From assembly GCF_965363235.1 (NCBI RefSeq), contig NC_134846.1:62361121-62425120 (forward strand): 64,000 bases of DNA, written 5' to 3'. This DNA is from Mytilus galloprovincialis (lineage: Eukaryota; Mollusca; Bivalvia; Mytilida; Mytilidae). Position numbers and translations under genes: made by a program. The notes beneath the pieces are model-generated. The model had not been told where the DNA came from and did no database searches. It worked only from the letters and a program-made list of their open reading frames with translations. This document shows positions 35,174-61,504 of the stretch, in pieces; position 1 is the first letter of the stretch; each line of letters opens with the position of its first letter.

Positions 35174-36465
35174 CTAGAGGCTCTAAAGAGCCGATGTGGC
35201 TCAACTTGGTTTATGTGCATATTAAACAAAGGACACAGATGGATTCATGACAAAATGGTGTTTTGGTGTTGGTGATGTGTTTGTAGATCTTACTTTACTG
35301 AACAATCTTGCTGCTTACAATTATCTCTATCTATAAAGAAAGTGGCCCAGAATGTGACAGAGGAAAATATTATGTAAAAATTTACAAAAATTACAAAATT
35401 TATGAAAATTGTAAAAAAAAATTAATATAAAGGGCAATAACTCCTTATGGGGTCAATTGACTACTTTGGTCACACTGACTTATTTGTAGCTCTTACTGTG
35501 ATGTACATTATTGCTAATTACAGTTTATCTCTATCTATAATAATATTCAAGATAATAACCAAACGCTTCAAAATTTTCTTAAAATTACCATTTTTGGGGC
35601 AGCAACCCAACAACAAGTTGCCCAATTGGTCTGAAATGTCAGGGCAGATAGATCTTAACCTAATGAACAATTTTATCCACAGCAGCTTTAAATGCTTTGG
35701 TTTCAGAGATATGAGCCAAACACTGCATTTTACCCTATGTACTATCTTTAGCCATGTCGGCCATCTTGGTTGGCGGGCAGGGTCATGGGACACATTTTTT
35801 AAACTACATACCCTAATGATGATTGTGGAAAAGTTTGGATAAGATGGTCGTAGCAGTTTCAGGAGAAGAATTTTTTAGAAGATATCAAAAATTTACAAAA
35901 AATTATTAATAATTGACTATAAAGGTAATTACTCCTTAAGGGGTCAACTGACCATTTTGGTCATGCTGACTTATTTGTAGATCTAACTTTGCTGATTATT
36001 ATAGCTGTTTAAAGTTTATCTCTATCTATAATAATATTCAAGATAATAAACAAAAACGGCAAAATTTCCTTAAATTTACCAATTTAGGGGCAGCAACCCA
36101 ACAACTGGTTCTCCAATTCATCTGAAAATTTCAGGGCAGATAGATCTTGACCTGATAAACAATCTTACTCCCATGTCAAATTTGCTCTAAATGCTTTTGC
36201 TTCCGAGATATAAGCCAAAATCTAGATTTCACCCCTATGTTCTATTTTTAGCCATGGCAGCCATCTTGGTTGGTTGGCCGGGTCACCGGACACATTTTTA
36301 AAACTAGATACCCCAATGATGATTGTGGCCAAGTTTGGTTTAATTTGGCCCAGTAGTTTCAGAGGAGAAGATTTTTGTAAAAGTTAACGACGACGGACAG
36401 CGGACAATGACGGCCTCCAAGTGATGAGAAAAGCTCACTTGACCCTTTGGGCCAGATGAGCTGAA
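35174..36465 (+). mobile_element. HINE-type element 'A', two-unit copy
   Basis: It starts with the hairpin GGCTCTAAAGAGCC (35179-35192) and ends with a hairpin AAGCTCACTTG-ACCCTTTGG-GCCAGATGAGCT near 36432-36462. Between them lie two tandem units of about 502 bp, marked by the GGCCCAGTAGTTTCAG phrase (about 35343, 35845, 36347). A GAC-rich tract follows at about 36385-36415. The longer four-unit copy is at 52376-54663. It is non-coding; short frames inside recur in each unit. Confidence 0.75.
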
Positions 36466-36469
36466 AATG

Positions 36470-38010
36470 AAAAACAAATCATGCTAAAATTATAATCTAG
36501 AAATGATTTTTTTTATATATTTCACCCTGATTCATTGTTTTAGGACATCAAAAGATTTCAGATCACATCTCGGATCACATATTTACAGATTAAGGCTTCA
36601 CCTATTTTAAATATCTTTACATTAAAGATGTAATTAAAAACTCAGAATTAAATTTGTCTATAAAGATTGATAAACAACACATGAGATTTTAAATTTTATT
36701 TCATTAAAAATCACAAATAATAAATGTAAATAGCCAAGTAACAATGACTGTCAGCAAACAATAATCAGAAATGTAGATTACAATGTAGATGATAAGTATT
36801 CCAGGTTACTCACATTGCTATTACCTTGAGGCTCATTTAGGGTTCTTTTACAACGTGTACTTGAGAGTAAGTCCGACTACATTATCTCTTAAATGCAGTT
36901 AAAAATATTTTGTGGTTCTGTCACAAGATCTTTTGTAATGAGGTCAATTATTTCTGCTTTAGGTTTACAGTTTTTAATATTATTGAATTTCTTTTGCCTC
37001 CTTACATACCTTATTGTGACCCACACAGTGAACACATACAAACCCACAATGATATCTACATACATTTTTGTATATTCAATAACAGAATGAATTGATCAGT
37101 CACTATTTGGCTGAGTAGTAAGAAAGCTAGTTTCAATTATATAGAATTGGGACGATTTAAAGCAGGGCATATTGTATAGACACTTGCCTACTGCTGCATA
37201 CTATATTTTGTCCTCTCGACAAGATATTTTTGGTTATTTTAGTTGTCACTTTGCTGTATGATTGACCTTTAACCATATTTTTTATACATCTTTGTACATC
37301 AATAATTCACTTTCATTTGAGGTGGATAAACATTTATATACTATGGATTTTCTTAAATCTTCCTCAAGGGAGAAAAATTCAATTTGATTCTTAAAGGTCA
37401 CACTGCTTATTCTCATGAAATATGGGTTCAATTTTTCTCCATTTCATAGATTGTATACATTGCAGGCATGATAGCTTAAATCATTCTTTTATAAAATAAC
37501 ACAAAAACTGATGAACAAAAACCCAAAAAATATGGAGAGGATATTTTTTTATATCAATTGTTTTCATTAAATATAAGCTTCTCTTTTGCTTTATAAAAAT
37601 AATATCAATCTAATTGATTTGTAATCGTAATCAGTTGAATTATCTCCCATGATATAAACACATTTGAGCTGCAGTTATCTCCCCTCAAAGATGCAACTTT
37701 AAAAACAAGATAAAATGATTATTACAAGTGCATATCCTAGCTTTAAACAAATTTGCAGTATCGTGTAAGTTTATCTATTTACAAAACAATCAGCAATCTC
37801 CATAAATGATCATTCTAACAGTCAGTCTTCTTTTAAGTACATATGTTTTAATGCTGTCAAAATAGTGAAAATACTATATTCAATAATAATTTAATTCAGC
37901 AAAAATACTTTATTTGTCTTTGGACAATTTATTTGTAACATTTATTCCATTATACATACCAAATGTTATATGACTTATGCATTTCACATGAATATTTAAT
38001 TTAAAAGCAA
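36470..38010. other. Intergenic DNA, no gene seen
   Basis: AT-rich, without supported coding or repeat structure. TGCAGTTATCTCCCCT at 37670-37685 is shared with the METAP1 leader at 55701-55716. Confidence 0.4.
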
Positions 38011-38013
38011 CTA

Positions 38014-38221
38014 CTGTAGAAACATTACTCTTCTTGGGGTTAAAACTTAGTGCCTTTGAGTCTATGTAAGATTTCATGGGTATTTAATTTCGTGGTTTTC
38101 AGTAAATGGTAGTGATAATATATGTAGATTAAATTTTTCGTGGGGGTTTCCATTTCGTGGATATAATGTTTCCACGAAATAAATGAAATTAAATCCTCCA
38201 AGAAAATTTCTGCTTTTACAG
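38014..38221. mobile_element. Mariner-type MITE (CTGTAAA family), copy 1
   Basis: The ends CTGTAGAAAC and GCTTTTACAG are flanked by TA (38012-38013, 38222-38223); length 208 bp. The end sequence and TA target match the 206-bp element at 47731-47936. Non-coding. Confidence 0.6.
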
Positions 38222-38223
38222 TA

Positions 38224-39687
38224 GTCTTAATTTTAAGCCTCATGCCTTTCTGTTACAATATTAACAGAAAAAAACCCAGACTTTTTGGTATTTATCATAT
38301 TTGGCTCTTATGTAAACCAGGTAGATTGACTCTTAACTTTTTTTCATGTTTAGTAGTAAATATTAAAACATATTTTATACTGCAAGACAAAAACAACATC
38401 GTAAACAAATTCATCCCACAATAAGTACTGTTTAAAATCTTAAACAAAAAAAATAACATACTACAAGACAATTTCAAACATTGTAATGTATAAGTTTTTC
38501 ACAGTTTTGATTCAGTTAACATGGTAAAAAATACATTGGCGGCAATTAAATGACATGCATTTATTTGACAATGCTATCTTCATAATCCCCTCATAAGAAG
38601 CAGTTCACACTACAAATTTTGATTTCTGTCTCCTCTTTCAAAAATAAGATTTCTGCTAAAGCACTTAATTTTATAAAATAAATATGCCTAACTGTGTACT
38701 GAAGAAATATAGCCTATAATTATTCTTTCTTATTTTATTTGTTCTTATGGTATCATTAATCTTGCTGTTTCACTGGTAACAGAGGAGAACTAGTATAATC
38801 CTGTTTAGTCAACAATGAAACATATTTATTTTATCATGTATGTATGTGATGTCCTAAATGAAAAAGGTGCATTTTCATTGTTTGACCATGTTATGATAAT
38901 TTGATGCTTAAAAAAAGTATGTCATTGGCAGAACATTTTTCTTTTTATACTCTCATTATTACTAAAAGTAGTGATATACCTCAAGATTCAAATCCTTCCT
39001 ACTATTAAAGCTATTTATATCTTTACATGAATATCCTTTTAATGTTGAGAGCAACCTTATCCTCTAGGAACAAACTGAAATATCATCAAACTCAAAATCC
39101 ATTTTAAATTTCTAACTTATTATTAGAAAGCACTTTTACTATATATATCAAACATTTTGGTTATTGGGAACAAAATAAAAAGCTTACACAACTATTTTTA
39201 ATGGCTATTATAATAAACAAAGACATTTTAAGATTGTTTTCAATATTAAACAGCTCCTGTGAGATTTCTTGGGTATGTAAGTGCTTGAGTACTTTCCCAT
39301 TTTAAAGAATAATATTTTTCTTTATAAAATGATCTTAAATTGAGTCTGATTTGCATGTTATAACCAGCTTCATTTAATAACGAACATTTATTGACCATTT
39401 ATATTCATTTCAAAATCATGTAACAATGATACAAATGAATAAAACACAAAAATGTCATAATTGTTTTTAAATGTTCTTATTTTACACATGTATATTGGTT
39501 ACATGTTATATCTCACAAATATTAGGTCTTCTGTTTAGCTGTTAAAATAGTTAGACAAAATCAGGCTATCTGCCATTCAAAGTGATCTGCCCTTACTAAG
39601 GAAACGAAATCATATTAAATATCATCTGAATGCCCATGTCTTGCACAGAATGGAAGCTTTTGAGTTAAATCTAAGCTATTAAACCAT
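38224..39687. other. 3' flank and likely 3' UTR of METAP1
   Basis: AT-rich, no gene. On the - strand AATAAA at 39392-39387 lies about 300 nt after the METAP1 stop and is a plausible polyadenylation signal. Other such hexamers occur further away. Confidence 0.35.
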
Positions 39688-55687
<16,000 letters not shown>

Positions 55688-55689
55688 TT

Positions 55690-55960
55690 TGACAGATACA
55701 TGCAGTTATCTCCCCTAAATATTCTTATTCTGCTTAAATCACTCCAACGAATGGATAACCTCTGTCAACCGTATATTTGTTCCACCTAACAGAAGTTCCA
55801 ATGGAAACTCTGTTATAAACATTGTCATAATATCTTTTCCTGTTCGAACAAATATTCTATACCATTTATTCCGTTAGGAACATTTACTGTAATATTTATT
55901 CCTGTGGAAATAATATTCCAGAACATTTTTTTTCCTTCTGGAACTTATATCATGAAGGAA
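55690..55960 (-). promoter_or_regulatory. METAP1 upstream region with TTCC(N3-4)GGAA palindromes
   Basis: Four dyads lie within 150 bp: TTCCAATGGAA (55796-55806), TTCCGTTAGGAA (55869-55880), TTCCTGTGGAA (55899-55909), TTCCTTCTGGAA (55932-55943). They sit 110-256 bp upstream of the METAP1 ATG. GGAA palindromes are bound by ETS- or STAT-type factors in animals. A decayed repeat is an alternative. No TATA box is evident, as expected for a housekeeping gene. Confidence 0.35.
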
Positions 55961-56035
55961 ATTCTATTCCGTGACACCTCCACAATGTAGATTTTGTGTA
56001 AAATTTGTTGTCTTGTAGCCAAACATGAACATATT

Positions 56036-57980
56036 CACTGTGCTTAAACGGCTGTGGGTAACTTAAGTTACCCACAGCCCAAGATGGCGGACTCTAAACT
56101 CGTTGATATTTAATTCATACAAAATGTACCTTTTGCGACGTTTTTCATGCAGAATGTAAATATTTATAGGATTATTGAATAAATAAATGACTAACAATTA
56201 CCATAAATTTGTTAATATAGAGTTCACTAAAGCGCAAGGTCAACTTTAAAAAATGCATAAGATGTCCGTAACTTTTTTATCGAAACTAAGCAGGCTGTCC
56301 GTAACTTTATTTTTAGATGTGGGTAACTTTTGATTTAAAATTTTAAGAATTATAATTTCAACAATTAGAAGACAATTAACATCATATTTGTAACCTTCGC
56401 GGCCGTTTATACTACTCATTCCCCACCAAATGTGATTTTATTAACGCATCATACTTACACCACAGAAGTTTTATGTGGGGTTTGTGGTACTCCATCCTGG
56501 TTATGGTTTGAACTTTTATTTACTGATGTGCGTCTTATCGACGTTTTTCGCTTGTCAGACCAAGGCTTTTCCATACCGTGGCTCTTTAATGTTTTGAGTT
56601 TAATTATATGTTTGCGGTTTACCTTCACCTCTGTTTCTTTCTATGTGTATTTTGATGAATACTCTTTGACGCGGCTCGGTATTTATACACCCCACCAGTT
56701 AGTTATAGTGTTATTTTGATGAATACTCTTTGGCGCGGCTCGGTATTTATACATCCCACCAGTTAGTTATAGTGTTATGATTTTTTGAATATGTTTCCTA
56801 GTATGTTTTTTTTTCTCTCTTTGTATGTTATCAGGGGTTGTTAGACTATTAAATTATCCTGTTGTTCTACGTAGTTATTTATATTTTTATAAACTATGTC
56901 GAATTGTTACACTATGTTGACTGCTCTTTTCCTTTTATTGTCACTGACTTTTACCTATTGTATCTTTTAGTTTTATTCAGTTTAATGAGATTTAATGCAA
57001 CTTGCATACAAATGAAATATGCAGCTAGCTTTAAAACTAGGTTTATTCATTTATACAAAATGTCCTTTTTTAAAGTTTTCCCGTTTACTGTAAATCTTGG
57101 CCAGGGTGCCGCAATATCACAGTGCTCAACGTCCCAGTGTGTCCAGATTGACACCCCTTTTATTTTACTGTCAATGCTGATGGGATTTGTTTTTGTGGGG
57201 ATGAGAGAAAAGTGTTTTTGGCTTTTTCAAAAAGACGGAAAAAGTTTGTGCACTTAAGTCTCGTATAGTCTATCCACTGCATGCCTGGGCAATTTGGGTT
57301 CCCCTCCAAAATCCCGGATTCACGCTACCCTTGTCGTTGCTGGCAGAAAATCAGTAAGTGTATACATGCTACATGTATGTGTAAAAAATACTTGTGTAGT
57401 CTACTTGTTCAAAAATAAAAACGAACAATGATGTTTCAACAGTTTATCTGCTATGATCGGAAACAACCCTCCGAACTAGGCGATTTGGGTACCCCGACGT
57501 TTTACAAAATGAAACCCGAGTTTTGCGGATTTATCGTGATTTTTTTCATATTTTTCCCAATTTTGTCTTCCATCGATACAATGAATTATATCATACTAGA
57601 CATCTACTTCGTTTTGTGAATATGTATTCGATGCAATCTCTATCATCGGTTTAAACATTACATCCGCGTATGTCGATTCTTTGAAAGTTACGGACATCTC
57701 TATTGGTATGATGAAAAAAGTTACGGACAAGTTGTTTTGAAGTTACGGACAGCCTAAGTGTTTTTTAAAATCGTGCTGTGATCGTTTATTTTGTAGAATT
57801 TAATCACCTTTCCAGTTTAGGGGTTTCCCTAAACGATTAATACAACTTTTAAATTCAGTTGTTTAATTGATGCATTCGTGGTATTGTTATTCTATAGGAG
57901 AAAAGTATCTAACCGACGCAAGGCGGCTCCATCTTGGGCTGTGGGTAACTTAAGTTACCCACAGCCGTTTAAGCACAGTG
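56036..57980. mobile_element. 1.9-kb DNA element with CACTGTG ends and palindromic inverted repeats
   Basis: 52-bp terminal inverted repeats (56036-56087, 57929-57980) start CACTGTGCTTAAACGG. Each contains a perfect 30-bp palindrome centred on CTTAAG (56050-56079, 57937-57966). ATATT flanks both sides (56031-56035, 57981-57985), a 5-bp target duplication. Subterminal TGTCCGTAACTT motifs occur twice on the left (about 56264, 56298) and three times inverted on the right (about 57687-57750). CACWRTG ends with 5-bp duplications are the hallmark of the Transib/RAG-like superfamily. No transposase was seen. The interior holds a 64-bp duplication (56648-56775) and a stretch resembling Penelope-like tail DNA (about 56640-57080). 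Confidence 0.75.
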
Positions 57981-58584
57981 ATATTAATTAAAGAGTAGTG
58001 GGACTTTGTCACTTAACTTGCACCTGCTACTGCTATGCTAGAGTGTTGACTATGTATATATATGCATTCAGTGTAAATCACATACGATTTTGGATGCCAA
58101 AACCTTTTAGTATCATCCCTTGGTGAATTCTGCATTATTATAAAAGCGAACAATTTTTTTTTCAACTTTTGTGCAGTAGTCACGAGGAGGTTAAGACGGT
58201 GTCATGGCTAAAATTCCACTTACTAACTTCATGTCCAATTGCATTTGCCCTTGGTCTCTTTTCCATTTTAGTGACTTTAACTTATTTTTCTTTTTTTAAG
58301 AGACAAGCTAGGTGGACCTCTGTTAGCAAACTATTTCCAATCTCAATTTAATATGGTGAATTAATAAATTATTAAACTATTTTTGATGGCACTCTGGCAT
58401 GGCAGAAAAATCAAAGATGTGAAACTTTGAACGAACTATTAAAAATAACTTATAAATAATAACAATAACAATCATTGTTTTATCATAGTGTTCACTGTTG
58501 TGATATTTTATATGATTATATATATTCTATGATATTATCTCATCCTCTTCATGTGAATTGAAATTTTAATTTTGTCTTCATTGT

Positions 58585-58690
58585 TTATTTATGTGTTAAG
58601 AATCAGAACGTATTGTGTATTGTTGTCATTATGTCCCGTCAGGGGCCCTTAATTGGAAAATAAAGAACTTTGAACTTTTAACTTTGTAGT
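58585..58690 (+). mobile_element. LINE-like 3' end
   Basis: TGTCCCGTCAGGGGCCC and AATTGGAAAATAAAGAAC, followed by short GAACTTTGAACTTTTAACTT repeats, resemble the 3' end of a non-LTR retrotransposon with a simple-repeat tail. No coding part is attached. Confidence 0.4.
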
Positions 58691-58904
58691 GTATCTCTAT
58701 AATAATATAATAAATACTTTTTTATCAGTTAGTATAATACTAAGCTCCCCTGATGCCCTCTGAATTTTTCAAAATTAAAAGTATAACATGTCCTGTCTCA
58801 TCTTTTTATAGCCCCTCCACCTAAACAAATCAAATGGAAGCTTCGAAATTCCTAAGTGCGGATGAAATTTTAAAAAAGGCAGCACCAGAGTTTTCAGTAA
58901 AAAA

Positions 58905-59560
58905 ATCGTTAAGGGTTCCGCGGAACCCAGTGTCTCGCCTACTTTTGCTGTTAATCACAGGCTCGACAAAATGAGGGGGAAATAAAAAATATTCCTCTTG
59001 ATATTATCTGTTGATTGTTATAAGCTTCTGTACATTTTTGGTAAAAATCCAGGATAGTTTATGAATCTAATAAATGTTTTTAAAACTTTAACTGCAGACT
59101 GTATATGTAATGTAAACTGGAAGAAAAACTAAGTTTATTTATAAGTAAAATAAGGAAAAAAAGAAACATTTTTTTTCAAATTTCCTTCAATAGATACTAC
59201 TTTTTTTTATCATAAACAAGCTGCTATCAAAGTTTGGTACAAATCCAGTATAGTTTGAGAAATTTATTAAAATTTTAAAACTTTAACCACAGAGTTAAAG
59301 AGTGAATGTGATGTTTCCTGGCAGAAAAACTAAGTCCATTTATCAGTAAAATACGGCTTTTTTTTTTTTACAAAATTTACTTCTGAATACTATCTTATGA
59401 TCATAAACAAGTTTTTGGTACAAATCCAGGATAATTTAAGAAAGTTATTAACCTTTCAAAAACTTTAACCACATAGTGAATATTTGAGGACGACGCCGAG
59501 AATATGCAGGATCGCTAAGTCTCGCTTTTTCGACAAAAGTCGAAGGCTCGACAAAAAAGA
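58905..59560 (+). mobile_element. HINE-type element 'C'
   Basis: It starts with the 16-bp perfect palindrome GGGTTCCGCGGAACCC (58913-58928) followed by GTGTCTCGCC. The core has three units of about 185-190 bp (phrase GGTACAAATCCAGGATA and variants near 59040, 59235, 59415). A GAGGACGACGCCG stretch follows near 59487, then the hairpin TTCGAC-AAAA-GTCGAA (59529-59544). GGCTCGACAAAA occurs near both ends as a direct repeat (58961 and 59545). Confidence 0.6.
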
Positions 59561-59639
59561 CAGGATAAGCAACTTGGCACAAAACAATAGTAGGATGACA
59601 ATTTATGTAACAAAAAGTCAGGATGAACTGATAAATAAA

Positions 59640-60330
59640 CTGCTTTGCTGAGCGCAGCTGGATACGACCCCAACCTCAAAAGGGGTGTGTGACAGAACTC
59701 TCATAATCATACTACTGTTCCTCTCTTAATAAGCTTTTAAATGAGGTATAAGGTATATCTGTAATTAGGGGCTAAGGGGTCACAACAGTCCATTCCTTTA
59801 CTCAAAATACCTATTGCATTATTAAAAATTGGCTATTTCTTAATTTTCACGCGTATTTTGGCATTTAGGTCCTCCGTAACCCCTCTGATTGCGGCACATA
59901 TCGTTTATACTCAGTTTATTCCTCTATCAATAAGCTTTAATTTGGTGTATAAATTTTGCCTTGATTAGGGACTGAAGGGTTGCAACAGTCCATTCCATTA
60001 TTCAAAATAAGCTATTTCTTCATGCTCAAGCGTATTTCGAGATTTCGGTCCTTCGTTTCTCTTCTAATATGCGTCGCGGAACATGTTGACTATATACCTT
60101 TTGTTCCTCTCGTAATAAGCTTTCGAATGAGGTATAAGGTTTATCTATAAGTAGGGGCTAAAGGGTCGCAGCATTTTATTCCATTATTCAAAATATCTAT
60201 TTCATTATTCAAAATTGGCTATTTCTTAATTTTCACGCGTATTTTGGGATTTAGGTCCTCCGTAACCCCTTTAACGGTCATTGCGGCACAATCGACTTGT
60301 TTTATCTATAATTTATCAAAGGATGAAGAA
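59640..60330. repeat. Tandem repeat of about 180-205 bp, three units
   Basis: TTCCTCTC(T/G)TAATAAGCTTT and variants occur near 59717, 59920 and 60100. Each is followed by GGGGCTAA(G/A)GGGTC-like and CAACAGTCCATTCC-like phrases. The block begins with a small hairpin around GCTGAGCGCAGC at 59647. It may be another member of the hairpin/tandem-core class. Confidence 0.5.
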
Positions 60331-60379
60331 TAGAAAAGGTCCAGTGAAAATTTAAAAAAAAAGACCACGTAGAGTAGCG

Positions 60380-60985
60380 TTTCTAATGGGGCGGGGTTAA
60401 ACATGTTTTGTGAGATCTCAACCCTCCCCCTATACCTCTAGCAAATGTAGAATAAAGAAACACATAGCAATACGCACAGTAAAACTAAGTTTAAAAGAAG
60501 TCCGAGTCCGATATCAGAATAGGCAACAAAAGAAACCAAGCAAAATGACAACATGTGATACATAAATTAACTAAGGACTGACATGCCAGCTGCAGACCTC
60601 AATTAAACTGATTGAAAGATTATGTCTTCATCATGTATATGAAATTAATCAAGAAAAATCCCTCCCGTTAGCGGTTTAGTATCATACCATCATAAAATAA
60701 ATGAGAAGACCATAACCCGTATCATGCTAACAACTGTTTATAGAATAAATGTGTTATTTCCGACGCAAAGACATATGAGTGAATCAATATTTATTTAATA
60801 CCAAAATATGCAATCCTTAATGACCTGTCAACAGTATCGTAACTATATCCTTTCAGAATAAGTCTATTTAAAGGTTTGAAATCAAGTGTGAGGAAATTTG
60901 CCACATCTGAGCAAGGTCCGGAGTGACTGTCTTTCCAACTCGTCCAGAAAGCGATCGTTTCATTGATGAACAAAACTATTAGCAA
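60380..60985 (-). mobile_element. Retroelement 3' region 'V', - copy
   Basis: The coding tail (60985-60791, - strand) contains KPLNRLILKGYSYDTV and SLRIAYFG and is longer at its N side than the 47.9-kb copy (FWTSWKDSHSGPC, VANFLTLD). The non-coding part to about 60380 matches 48120-48480 inverted, including GGGAGGGTTGAGATCTCA. Fossil fragment. Confidence 0.55.
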
Positions 60986-60989
60986 ATTG

Positions 60990-61470
60990 AATTAAGGATA
61001 TACTAAAATCAATTAAGTGTATACTAAAATCGTTATTTACAGGGGCGGATCCAGCCATTTCTAAAAAGGGGGGTCCCAGCCCAGGACAAAAGGGGGGTCC
61101 AACTATATGTCCCCATTCAAATGCATTGATCGTCCAAAAAAGGGGGTTCCAACCCCCCGAACCCTCCCACTGGATCTGCCACTGATTTATGACCTTGATT
61201 CCGCGCTAATATTTCTGTATATGCTGAATATTTCAGTATATGCTAAATTGATTCTAGGGTATCCTAAAATGATTTTGGTATATACTAAAATCATTTTAGT
61301 ATATACTAAATTGACTTTAGGATACCCTAAAATGATTTTAGCATATACTGAAATCATTTTAGGATACCCTAAAATCAATTTAGGGTATGCTAAAATGTAA
61401 TTTAGTATATACTGAAATAATTTTAGGATATACTAAAATCGATATTTATGACCCTGTTTCCGCGCCATAA
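60990..61470. repeat. 21-bp palindromic tandem array
   Basis: Units such as ATCATTTTAGGATACCCTAAA and ATTTTAGTATATACTAAA alternate with a 21-bp rhythm. They are near-palindromic, so both strands stay open and encode the same heptapeptide pattern (ILGYPKM / ILVYTKI) on + (61107-61400) and - (61378-61187). TTATGACC(T/C)TG(A/T)TTCCGCGC occurs at 61187 and 61445 as a flanking direct repeat. A MITE splits the array at 61040-61184. Confidence 0.75.
61040..61184. mobile_element. 145-bp MITE inserted in the 21-bp array
   Basis: The ends CAGGGGCGGATCCAG and CTGGATCTGCCACTG are near-perfect inverted repeats, flanked by ATTTA at 61035-61039 and 61185-61189. The uninterrupted junction (CTAAAATCG-TATTTA-TGACC type) survives at about 61432-61456. 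Superfamily not assigned: the ends look hAT-like, but the duplication is 5 bp, not 8. Confidence 0.75.
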
Positions 61471-61504
61471 ATACAGGATATAGCTATAGTGTCACAGTCA
61501 ATTT

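Noticed and set aside
56862-57257. 131-codon frame in the palindromic-end element, considered as transposase
   Set aside because: No DDE-type motifs; the first part overlaps Penelope-like tail DNA and the composition is that of AT-rich non-coding sequence.
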